Source: an uncultured Gammaproteobacteria bacterium (lineage in GTDB: Bacteria; Pseudomonadota; Gammaproteobacteria; PS1; Pseudothioglobaceae). Taken from it: a stretch of 5,275 nt of DNA. The stretch lies in NCBI GenBank assembly GCA_929200175.1, contig CAKMYR010000089.1:1-5275 (forward strand), in the 5' to 3' direction. Under the pieces are notes generated by a model. That model was not told the origin of the DNA. It searched no databases and was given only the letters and a program-made list of their open reading frames with translations. Positions 1-5,275 of this stretch are shown piece by piece (within the stretch, counting starts at the first letter, position 1; every line of letters begins with the position of its first letter). A program made the translations under genes and the position numbers.

Positions 1-467
1 GCATTAATTCCACTAGATTTTAAAATACCTCCTATAATATATGTAGGATCTAATTTTGCAGTATTTAATATATGGGTAATAAGGCTAGTTGTTGTAGTTT
101 TGCCATGAGTGCCAGATATTGCAATACCAAATCTAAAACGCATGATTTCAGCTAGCATTTCAGCTCGTGGCATAATTGGAATTTTAAGCTCACGAGCTTT
201 TTTTAATTCTGGATTATCGATATCAATAGCACTTGAAAATACTACAGCTTGTGCATTAATGACATTTCTACCAAGATGTTTGCTATTAATTTTACAGCCA
301 AGTTTTTGTAGTCTTTTACTAGCGTTATTAGATTTAAGGTCTGAGCCAGAAATTTTATAACCAAGATTATGTAAAACTTCAGCTATCCCACTCATCCCAG
401 ATCCAGCGATACCGACAAAATAAATATTTTTAATTTTAGAACTAGTTGAAGAATATAAATTATTCAT
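1..467 (-). CDS. murC: UDP-N-acetylmuramate--L-alanine ligase MurC (N-terminal 155 codons; gene runs off the left edge)
   Basis: MurC is the cytoplasmic ATP-dependent ligase that joins L-alanine to UDP-N-acetylmuramic acid, the first peptide step of peptidoglycan precursor synthesis. The visible part holds the N-terminal UDP-binding Rossmann domain, with the MurC signature FVGIAGSGMSGIAEVL at residues 17-32 and SGSD at 40-43. It continues through FSSAIDIDNPE (77-87) and RAEMLAEIMRFR (101-112) to the Mur-ligase P-loop GTHGKTTTT at 119-127, which opens the central ATPase domain. The family is about 460-490 residues, so roughly a third is present; the rest, with the alanine-binding and C-terminal domains, lies beyond base 1. 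The ATG at 467 overlaps the ispF stop by 8 bases (ATGAATAA), which suggests translational coupling; no Shine-Dalgarno is seen. murC usually sits in the dcw cluster with murG, murB and ddl, so its place after ispF is noteworthy. The identification is secure. Confidence 0.96.
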   Translation of the reverse strand, partial: MNNLYSSTSSKIKNIYFVGIAGSGMSGIAEVLHNLGYKISGSDLKSNNASKRLQKLGCKINSKHLGRNVINAQAVVFSSAIDIDNPELKKARELKIPIMPRAEMLAEIMRFRFGIAISGTHGKTTTTSLITHILNTAKLDPTYIIGGILKSSGIN

Positions 468-939
468 AATTAGCAACAGTAATAATTACAAAAACTTGAA
501 TACCATCACCTTTGCCAAATGAAGTTAAGCCCTCACCAGTGGTAGCAGTAATAGCAACATTATTAATGTCAGTATTAACTAAGTTAGCAATCTTTGATTC
601 AATTAAATGTTTTTTAGGAATAATTTTAGGATTTAAACATTCAACAGCAATAGCGATATGCTCTATTACCCATTTATCAAGATCTATTAGTGCAAGTTTT
701 AAATATTCAGAGCTATCTGTTATTCCTTGTTTACAAAGCTTGTCAGTTTTTTTTCCTAAAATATTTTTACCAGTAACAGAAGCTATAGCATTGATAAGTG
801 CATGAATAATAACATCTCCATCACTATTAGCTTTAAGCCCTTTGTGATTATCAAATACAATCCCGCCTAGAATTAAAGGTTTATTGCCATTATTATCAAA
901 GGCATGTGAATCTTGTCCTATACCTGTTTTAATCTTCAT
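460..939 (-). CDS. ispF: 2-C-methyl-D-erythritol 2,4-cyclodiphosphate synthase IspF, divergent subtype
   Basis: IspF cyclises 4-diphosphocytidyl-methylerythritol 2-phosphate to methylerythritol 2,4-cyclodiphosphate with release of CMP, a step of the non-mevalonate (MEP) isoprenoid pathway. It is normally a cytoplasmic homotrimer. At 159 residues it has family length. The zinc ligands are recognisable as D10 and H12 (GQDSH) and H46 (SDGDVIIHAL, 39-48). The CDP-contacting Pro-Lys is at 104-105, and the metal- and phosphate-binding segment ATTGEGL at 132-138 keeps T133, T134 and E136, equivalent to E. coli T132, T133 and E135. It departs from the usual enzyme in the loop after the zinc site: the E. 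coli GDIGKLFPDTD segment has no clear counterpart, and residues 57-76 read instead through KNILGKKTDKLC to GITDS. It starts at ATG 939, overlapping the ispD stop by ATGA, and ends inside the murC start. I expect it to be functional but of an uncommon subgroup. Confidence 0.92.
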   Translation of the reverse strand: MKIKTGIGQDSHAFDNNGNKPLILGGIVFDNHKGLKANSDGDVIIHALINAIASVTGKNILGKKTDKLCKQGITDSSEYLKLALIDLDKWVIEHIAIAVECLNPKIIPKKHLIESKIANLVNTDINNVAITATTGEGLTSFGKGDGIQVFVIITVANYE

Positions 940-1622
940 TTTAAGTAAAAATTAGCTAGTTTTAAATCCTCTTTGTTAGTAATTTTAATATTATTTTTGC
1001 TAGCAGATACTAATTCTGTTTCAAGCCCTAAAGTTTCAATAGCTTGAGATTCATCTGTTATTTTTAAGTTTTTTGCTACTGCATTTTCAAGTGCTTTTAA
1101 TAATATATCAAAACGGTACATTTGAGGTGTTTGCGCATACCAAATATTATCTCTATTTATAGTTTTAATAGTATTTTTATTTTTTTGTTTTATAGTATCT
1201 GTTGCTATTGTAGCTAATATGCCTCCAGTTTTATGATTTTTTAATTGAGTTATTAATTTATTAACTTCGCTAGTTTTAATACAAGGCCTAACTGCATCAT
1301 GGACTAATATCCAATCTTTATTATTAGCGATTGATTTTAAAGAATTTAAAGCATTAATAACTGAATAAAAGCGTTGTTTACCGCCAATAACTGTTGATAA
1401 TTTATGATGATTATAAAATTTAGATTTTATAAATTGATTATCATTTTTATTAATAGCTACTATGCAGGATTTAATTTTTTTAATACTAAGTAAGGTTTGT
1501 AAGGTTTGGTCGAGAATACTAAGTTTATTTTCCAATATTAAATATTGTTTAGGAATTTTTGATTTCATACGCATACCGATACCAGCTGCAGGAATAATCA
1601 AAAAATATTTTTCGGTTGACAT
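936..1622 (-). CDS. ispD: 2-C-methyl-D-erythritol 4-phosphate cytidylyltransferase IspD
   Basis: IspD transfers CMP from CTP to methylerythritol 4-phosphate, the MEP-pathway reaction two steps before IspF. At 228 residues it is close to the 236 of E. coli. The nucleotide-binding motif PAAGIGMRM spans 11-19 and PKQY 24-27, giving the conserved Arg18 and Lys25. GGKQRFYSV is at 80-88, VHDAVRPC at 107-114, DTIK at 142-145, NRDNIW with conserved R157 at 156-161, AQTPQMYR at 163-170, TDE at 189-191, and the C-terminal NIKIT with K213 at 211-215. All expected catalytic and substrate residues appear to be present. It is the first gene after the only good promoter candidate in the window, and its TGA stop overlaps the ispF ATG, so the two consecutive-pathway enzymes are probably co-translated. 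No Shine-Dalgarno precedes the ATG; a four-codon upstream frame (ATG CCT AAT TAA) ends just before it and is probably chance. Confidence 0.96.
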   Translation of the reverse strand: MSTEKYFLIIPAAGIGMRMKSKIPKQYLILENKLSILDQTLQTLLSIKKIKSCIVAINKNDNQFIKSKFYNHHKLSTVIGGKQRFYSVINALNSLKSIANNKDWILVHDAVRPCIKTSEVNKLITQLKNHKTGGILATIATDTIKQKNKNTIKTINRDNIWYAQTPQMYRFDILLKALENAVAKNLKITDESQAIETLGLETELVSASKNNIKITNKEDLKLANFYLK

Positions 1623-1648
1623 TAATTTTAATTAGGCATCAAAGTTTT

Positions 1649-1657
1649 ATTATACCA
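1649..1657 (-). promoter_or_regulatory. Candidate extended -10 promoter for ispD-ispF-murC
   Basis: In the 65-base gap between ftsB and ispD the minus strand reads TGGTATAAT, a perfect sigma-70 extended -10 element (TGnTATAAT). A start site about 7 bases downstream would lie near 1642 and give a 5' leader of about 20 bases before the ispD ATG at 1622. No good -35 is seen: the hexamer at a 17-base spacing is AAAGAG, which an extended -10 can tolerate. TATAAT-like strings are frequent in such AT-rich DNA, but the complete extended element in one of only three real gaps makes this better than chance. I see no terminator or other element in this gap beyond a weak all-AT inverted repeat. Confidence 0.55.
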
Positions 1658-1687
1658 AAATATTAAAATAGCTCTTTTTAAGAAAAT

Positions 1688-2014
1688 TTATTTAATTTGA
1701 TAATAAACTTCATTATCTTTTATAAGCCCAAATCTATAACGAGCTCTTGACTCTAAAATCTCCATATTTTCATCATTAATAAAATTTGTATCATTTATTT
1801 TTTGTGAGTTTTGCCAAGCTAATAATTTATTTTGCTCAATATTTTCTTCAAGAATTTTTTGTTTTTTATACAAAGAAAAAGGAAATTTATTTATTACAAA
1901 ATTTTGGTTAATAAGGGTAAAAATAGCAAATAAAAGTATAAAGCTAACCCAGTATTTGCTAATAAAATTAAATAATAATCTAAAGGTTTTTTTAAAAAAA
2001 TAACTGTTTATCAT
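1688..2014 (-). CDS. ftsB: Cell division protein FtsB (septum formation initiator / DivIC family)
   Basis: FtsB is a small bitopic membrane protein that forms a complex with FtsL and FtsQ and relays activation to the FtsWI septal peptidoglycan synthase. This 108-residue protein (E. coli FtsB has 103) has a short basic cytoplasmic N-terminus, one membrane segment at about 21-37, then a periplasmic, probably coiled-coil stretch rich in Lys, Glu and Asn (about 48-75). The C-terminus has the family signature ESRARYRFGLIKDNEVYYQI (88-107), matching the EERARNELxMxxPGExFYRL pattern of gammaproteobacterial FtsB. Its position directly before ispD and ispF is the usual gammaproteobacterial linkage and supports the call. 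The ATG at 2014 lies 6 bases after the RDD gene stop, with no Shine-Dalgarno. The coiled coil is weakly conserved, so the call rests on the C-terminal motif, topology and neighbours. Confidence 0.88.
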   Translation of the reverse strand: MINSYFFKKTFRLLFNFISKYWVSFILLFAIFTLINQNFVINKFPFSLYKKQKILEENIEQNKLLAWQNSQKINDTNFINDENMEILESRARYRFGLIKDNEVYYQIK

Positions 2015-2020
2015 ATTAAA

Positions 2021-2428
2021 TTAATTTTTTATAAGTATAGTATTTGAATATTTATCATGTAAGGCAATATTTTTATTAAATATTTGATAAATAAAACCTA
2101 AGCCAAATGCAGAAAACGAAAATATAGCTAATAAAAATCTTATAAACGCTTGTTTTTGAGTTATATTTTGACCATTATTTTGCACTACTTGAAACTTCCA
2201 AGCCTTCATGCCTAGAGTTTGCCTGCCTTTAATCCACGATATAGCAAAATAAAAATAAATAACGGCACAAACAATAATAAATAAAATTGAGTTATTTTGT
2301 AGTTTATCATTAAAAATTGCCACAAGTATGCCAGCAATAAAAAATACTAGTGAAAAAACTAAAAAAATATCATAGATAATGGCTCCTAATCTTCTTATAA
2401 GAGATACATTAGATTTTATTTTAGTCAT
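2021..2428 (-). CDS. RDD-family small integral membrane protein
   Basis: The protein has 135 residues, three predicted membrane segments at about 15-37, 47-65 and 94-115, and the hallmarks of the RDD family. These are a conserved Arg and Asp in the first segment (R12/R13 and D20 in IRRLGAIIYD), the KGRQTLGMKAWKFQV block (68-81) after the second segment, an Arg before the third (R97), and ALHDKYSNT (122-130) near the end. RDD proteins are inner-membrane proteins whose role is mostly unknown; some have been linked to cation transport, which cannot be inferred here. The ATG overlaps the stop of the M23 peptidase gene by ATGA, and ftsB follows after 6 bases, so it is very probably co-transcribed with both. 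Coupling to the peptidase suggests, but does not show, an envelope-related job. The family assignment is firm and the function unknown. Confidence 0.88.
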   Translation of the reverse strand: MTKIKSNVSLIRRLGAIIYDIFLVFSLVFFIAGILVAIFNDKLQNNSILFIIVCAVIYFYFAISWIKGRQTLGMKAWKFQVVQNNGQNITQKQAFIRFLLAIFSFSAFGLGFIYQIFNKNIALHDKYSNTILIKN

Positions 2429-3267
2429 AATAATAAATTTGGATTAACAGCTGTTTGGTTTAGATAAATACCCCAATGTAAATGCGGTCCTGTAGATCTG
2501 CCAGTTGAACCTATAGTGCCAATAAAATCTCCTTGTTTTACTGATTGACCTTGTTTTACTAATATTTTATCCATGTGGATATAAACGCTAATCAATCCTT
2601 TACCATGATCTAAAAATACAGTATTACCGTTAAAGAAAAAATTACCAACTAAAATCACTTTACCAGTTGCTGCTGCTTTAATTTTTGTACCAATACTACC
2701 AGCATAATCTATCCCAGTATGAGGTCTTCTTGGCTCGTTGTTATAAAAACGCCTAAAGCCAAATTCCCCTGTTACAATCCCATCGACCGGATTGATAAAA
2801 CTACCATTTGCTAGATTTTTATTAGAAAATTGTTTTCTAGCTTTAGTAAGAATAATGCGCTCTTTTTTAATTCTTTCTATATGTTTTAAATTTGGATTTA
2901 CATATTTTTTATTCTTACCAGATAAAGTTATATATTGCTCTTTGTATTTATGTTTAAGTACATTAAAAGTTACATCTTTAACAGTTGAGTTATTTTCAAT
3001 TGTTATTTTTTTAATACCGGGTTTTGTTAGCAAAGGTATCCCCACTAAGACTTGCCATTTTTTATCTTTTATTTTATGAGTATAAAGTGGAATGCCATTA
3101 TAAAAAGCTTTTGGATTAGAGTTGTTGGTATAAAAATCAATAACTGCAATACCGCCAACTATAGGATTATTTTTAACTGTTACATTAGCAAATGTAATTA
3201 AAGGTAATATTATTATTAAAAGGCTAAGTTTTTTCAATTTTTTTGATTTCAGAATATATTTTGCCAT
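2425..3267 (-). CDS. Secreted M23 (LytM/lysostaphin-type) zinc metallopeptidase
   Basis: This is predicted to be a periplasmic endopeptidase that cuts peptidoglycan cross-links. From the ATG at 3267 the 280-residue protein has a signal peptide: a Lys-rich start, a hydrophobic core at 14-25, and a possible cleavage site after ITFA at residue 27. There is no lipobox cysteine. An N-terminal beta domain of the kind found in gammaproteobacterial M23 enzymes follows (about 35-105, with GGIAVIDF and WQVLVGIPL), then a basic linker and the M23 domain from about 157 to the end. Zinc ligands H183 and D187 (HTGID) and H264 (HLHW, 262-265), plus catalytic-type H231 (YIHMD) and H262, are all present. It is therefore likely an active hydrolase rather than a degenerate EnvC/NlpD-like activator. 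The start is uncertain: ATG 3267 overlaps xseA by 44 bases, a TTG lies one codon upstream at 3270, and TTG at 3237 would give a compact MKKLSLLIIILPLITFA signal peptide with a 14-base overlap. Its stop overlaps the RDD gene by ATGA. Confidence 0.92.
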   Translation of the reverse strand: MAKYILKSKKLKKLSLLIIILPLITFANVTVKNNPIVGGIAVIDFYTNNSNPKAFYNGIPLYTHKIKDKKWQVLVGIPLLTKPGIKKITIENNSTVKDVTFNVLKHKYKEQYITLSGKNKKYVNPNLKHIERIKKERIILTKARKQFSNKNLANGSFINPVDGIVTGEFGFRRFYNNEPRRPHTGIDYAGSIGTKIKAAATGKVILVGNFFFNGNTVFLDHGKGLISVYIHMDKILVKQGQSVKQGDFIGTIGSTGRSTGPHLHWGIYLNQTAVNPNLLL

Positions 3268-4624
3268 CAATTAAAGTTGTACTAATAGTTTGATTAATTT
3301 TAATATTTTTAGTATTAATAAGTACTGTATTTGTTGAATCTAAAGTAATACTATAACCACGAGCTAGAATATTTAGCGGAGATAGATTATCAAGTAGATT
3401 TATACAGCTTGATAATTTATTTTTATTTTTATCTAATAATACTCTTAAAGCTTTAGTTAATTTATCATCAGTATTATTTAATTGTACTTGATTTTTATTA
3501 ATTATTTGCTTAATTCTATAATGCATTTGTTTAAAATAAAATTTATTCATTTTTTTATTATGTTTAATATTTTCAACATAAGATTGCTGTTTTAAACTAG
3601 AGGATAATTTAATTAATTTAGCATTATTTTCATTAATAATAGCTTGCATTTTGTATTTAATATTAGCGCTAACATAATCAAGTCTTTGATTAAATAAATT
3701 AATTTGCTTTTCTGGTGTTGAAATTTTTAGCTTTAACTGCTCAAGTAAATAAGATTTATGAATTAAAGTTTGCTTAATATTACTACATAATTGTTTATAT
3801 AATTTATCGGTATTTGCTAATAATTCTAGTCTATCTGGAGTAACTAACATCGCAGCAGCACTAGGAGTAGCAGCGCGCATATCACTTACGAAATCGGCAA
3901 TAGTAGTATCAGTTTCATGTCCTATAGCACTTATAATAAATGTTTTAGCATTAAAGATTGTGCGAGCTAATGATTCATCATTAAATGATGATAAATCTTC
4001 TAAAGAGCCACCCCCTCTTGCAATAATAATGACATCGCAATTATTATAGTTATCAGCAGCATTAATGGCTTTAATTAAGTTATTAACGCAATTTTTACCT
4101 TGCACTATAGAATCAAATAATAATATTTCAACAAATGGATAGCGCTTGTTTACTACTTTTATAATATCTCTAATAACTGCGCCACTAACAGATGAGACAA
4201 CCCCAATAGTTTTAATTTTATCTGGTATAGGTTTTTTATGGATTGGATCAAATAAACCTTCAGTTTTTAATTTATTTTTAAGTTTTTCAAAAGCTAAATT
4301 TAAATTACCATCGCCTAATTGTTCAATATGTTGTACTACAATTTGAAAATCCCCTCTAGCAGGGTATAGAGTTGGACTGGCACGCAATAATACTTCTGCG
4401 CCATTTTCTAATATGAAATTAACATTTCTTCTATTTAGCCTAAATAAAGCACAACGAATTTGGGTATCTTTATCTTTTAAAGAAAAGTAAAAATGTCCAG
4501 AAGCTGGCTTAGATAAATTAGAAACTTCACCACGCAACCAACAAACAGGAATATTATCCTCAATAGTTTTGTTACATAGATTTAAAAAATCAGATACTGT
4601 ATATATTTCATCTAAATTAAACAT
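3224..4624 (-). CDS. xseA: Exodeoxyribonuclease VII large subunit XseA
   Basis: XseA is the catalytic subunit of exonuclease VII, which with several copies of XseB degrades single-stranded DNA from either end and acts in mismatch repair and removal of damaged ends. The 466-residue protein matches the 456 of E. coli. An N-terminal OB-fold (about 5-100) contains WLRGEVSNLSKPASGHFYFSLKD from residue 29. The catalytic core follows, with GVVSSVSGAVIRDI (141-154, conserved D153), IIARGGGSLEDL (200-211), AIGHETDTTIADFVSD (233-248) and AATPSAAA (251-258). Residues 265-412 are a long, Lys/Asn-rich helical region that would bind XseB, and the tail carries the family's closing motif LSPLNILARGYSI (414-426) and LIDGKIYSEI. 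All signature motifs are intact. xseB is not in the window. The start at ATG 4624 follows a weak AAGA-like site; the stop lies inside the start region of the M23 gene. Confidence 0.97.
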   Translation of the reverse strand: MFNLDEIYTVSDFLNLCNKTIEDNIPVCWLRGEVSNLSKPASGHFYFSLKDKDTQIRCALFRLNRRNVNFILENGAEVLLRASPTLYPARGDFQIVVQHIEQLGDGNLNLAFEKLKNKLKTEGLFDPIHKKPIPDKIKTIGVVSSVSGAVIRDIIKVVNKRYPFVEILLFDSIVQGKNCVNNLIKAINAADNYNNCDVIIIARGGGSLEDLSSFNDESLARTIFNAKTFIISAIGHETDTTIADFVSDMRAATPSAAAMLVTPDRLELLANTDKLYKQLCSNIKQTLIHKSYLLEQLKLKISTPEKQINLFNQRLDYVSANIKYKMQAIINENNAKLIKLSSSLKQQSYVENIKHNKKMNKFYFKQMHYRIKQIINKNQVQLNNTDDKLTKALRVLLDKNKNKLSSCINLLDNLSPLNILARGYSITLDSTNTVLINTKNIKINQTISTTLIDGKIYSEIKKIEKT

Positions 4625-4656
4625 TTATAATCTTATAAATAAAATATTAGTATAAC

Positions 4657-5151
4657 TTAAACTTGTGTTTTTAAATAAACAAAAACTGCACCAGTTCCGC
4701 CATTTTTAGGTGGGCAGGAATGATATGCTAATACTGACGGATGTTTTTTTAAAAAGCTTGCTACTTCAGTTTTTAAGATACTATGATTATTGCTTGAGTT
4801 ATATCCTTTGCCATGAATTACTTGAATGAATTGTTTATGTTGGTGATAGTGAATAAATTTAGCTAAAGATGCAAAAGATTCATCAACAGTTTGACCATGC
4901 AAATCAATACTAGGAGTATAACTAAGATTACCTTGTTTTAATTTTTTGATAATTTTGCTAGATACTCCATTTTTAGCGTGTTTTATTACATCATGGCTAT
5001 TTAATAATTTATCAGGATTGGTGCGTTGATAGTCTTGAAAAATATATTGTTTATTTTGTTGATTAGTATCAGATAAGGCATCTTTATCTAGTGGATCTAT
5101 ATTCTCAACTGCATCTCTAAATAGATTTTTATCAGCCTCGTTTATATCCAT
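4657..5151 (-). CDS. Smr-domain (MutS2 C-terminal-like) endonuclease-family protein
   Basis: The protein has 164 residues with a C-terminal Smr domain (about 79-162). This shows the DLHG motif (83-86, in SIDLHGQTVDES), the glycine-rich IHGKG (112-116), and the closing AYHSCPPKNGGTGAVFVYL block (142-160). The N-terminus has LFRDAVENIDPL (10-21), resembling the conserved start of proteobacterial stand-alone Smr proteins such as E. coli SmrA/YdaL, and the length fits that group. Smr domains bind or nick nucleic acids. E. coli SmrB cleaves mRNA at collided ribosomes, while SmrA's role is less clear, so no precise substrate can be given. DLHG is kept here, as in SmrB, while IHGKG and the GGTGAVFV ending look more like SmrA; I therefore leave the symbol open. 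The ATG at 5151 is preceded by a clear Shine-Dalgarno overlapping the upstream stop. xseA follows after 32 bases, grouping two nucleases. Confidence 0.9.
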   Translation of the reverse strand: MDINEADKNLFRDAVENIDPLDKDALSDTNQQNKQYIFQDYQRTNPDKLLNSHDVIKHAKNGVSSKIIKKLKQGNLSYTPSIDLHGQTVDESFASLAKFIHYHQHKQFIQVIHGKGYNSSNNHSILKTEVASFLKKHPSVLAYHSCPPKNGGTGAVFVYLKTQV

Positions 5152-5160
5152 AGTTTTTAA

Positions 5161-5165
5161 CCTTA
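5161..5165 (-). promoter_or_regulatory. Shine-Dalgarno of the Smr gene, overlapping the upstream stop codon
   Basis: The minus strand reads TAAGG, where TAA is the stop of the upstream gene and AAGG is a ribosome-binding core 9 bases before the Smr ATG. It supports ATG 5151 as the start and suggests re-initiation by ribosomes finishing the upstream gene. It is the clearest Shine-Dalgarno in the window. Confidence 0.6.
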
Positions 5166-5275
5166 TTCAAATTTTTTAGTCACAAAAGTACTATCAATTT
5201 TAATATTGGAATTATCAAGCAATTCTAAACATTTTGGTACTGCTAAGAATATTGCTCCTAAACAAACAGCAATAG
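5163..5275 (-). CDS. C-terminal 36 codons of an unidentified upstream gene (runs off the right edge)
   Basis: One minus-strand frame stays open from the right edge to a TAA at 5165-5163. It encodes a hydrophobic stretch, IAVCLGAIFLAVPKCLELL, followed by a polar tail ending in TFVTKKFE. The other two minus-strand frames were not treated as coding, because this one fits the operon layout: its stop lies 11 bases before the Smr start and merges with that gene's Shine-Dalgarno. The hydrophobic part could be a last membrane helix or a buried helix of a soluble enzyme. I do not recognise the family from so short a tail and assign no function. Confidence 0.55.
   Translation of the reverse strand, partial: IAVCLGAIFLAVPKCLELLDNSNIKIDSTFVTKKFE

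Noticed and set aside
109..360. Open frame of 83 codons on the plus strand
   Set aside because: It lies wholly inside murC, antisense to the conserved UDP-binding domain, and its translation has no recognisable domain.
512..805. Open frame of 97 codons on the plus strand
   Set aside because: It is antisense to ispF motifs (TTGEGL, GITDS); the hydrophobic look is the complement of the ispF coding sequence.
1663..1681. Inverted repeat TTAAAA...TTTTAA after ftsB, considered as a terminator
   Set aside because: The stem is six A/T pairs only, with no GC core and no clean U-tract after it, so it is too weak for intrinsic termination and expected by chance here.
2792..3079. Open frame of 95 codons on the plus strand with hydrophobic, Cys-rich translation
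   Set aside because: It is antisense to the N-terminal domain and linker of the M23 gene; Lys-rich coding on one strand gives Phe/Leu-rich frames on the other.
3238..3244. Run of seven A on the coding strand in the xseA/M23 overlap, considered as a slippage site fusing the two products
   Set aside because: A fusion would place a signal peptide inside a cytoplasmic nuclease product, the run is not in the usual -1 heptamer phase, and such runs are common in this DNA.
4146..4346. Open frame of 66 codons on the plus strand
   Set aside because: It lies inside xseA, opposite conserved core sequence, with no independent support.
4649..4654. TATACT -10-like hexamer on the minus strand before xseA
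   Set aside because: No -35 or TG extension accompanies it, and such hexamers are frequent in this composition; the 32-base gap alone does not justify a promoter call.
1..5275. Search by eye for CRISPR arrays, tRNA or rRNA genes, insertion sequences, phage or toxin-antitoxin genes
   Set aside because: Nearly all of the window is filled by the housekeeping genes listed. No direct-repeat series, cloverleaf, transposase or attachment-site signal was seen, and I do not support a novel system here.

Overview
This window is an ordinary-looking, very AT-rich stretch of bacterial chromosome (well below 40% GC by eye) in which every gene I can support lies on the minus strand. Read in the direction of transcription (from high to low coordinates) the order is: tail of an unidentified gene, an Smr-domain protein, xseA, a secreted M23 (LytM-type) metallopeptidase, a small RDD-family membrane protein, ftsB, ispD, ispF, and the first 155 codons of murC. 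The protein sequences, the ftsB-ispD-ispF linkage and the E. coli-like MurC N-terminus suggest a gammaproteobacterium with a low-GC genome, such as a host-associated or streamlined lineage. The sequence alone does not settle the genus. TGA is used as a stop for ispD and the M23 gene, so the usual bacterial code applies despite the base composition.

Right part (about 3224-5275): the unidentified gene ends 11 bases before the Smr gene, and its stop codon merges with the Smr gene's Shine-Dalgarno sequence. After a 32-base gap comes xseA, the large subunit of exonuclease VII. The 3' end of xseA overlaps the start of the M23 peptidase gene, which in turn overlaps the RDD gene by ATGA. Middle part (1688-2428): the RDD gene and ftsB are 6 bases apart. 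Left part (1-1622): after a 65-base gap with a good extended -10 promoter come ispD and ispF, overlapping by ATGA, then murC, overlapping ispF by 8 bases.

Functionally, the left two thirds concern the cell envelope. IspD and IspF make isoprenoid precursors needed for undecaprenyl phosphate, MurC adds the first amino acid to the cytoplasmic peptidoglycan precursor, FtsB is a divisome scaffold, and the M23 enzyme is predicted to cut peptidoglycan peptides in the periplasm. XseA and Smr are nucleic-acid enzymes carried in the same gene run.

I found no mobile element, RNA gene, CRISPR array or defence-type system. The points most worth a second look are a divergent IspF with changes in its substrate loop, the placement of murC directly after ispF, and the near absence of Shine-Dalgarno sequences.
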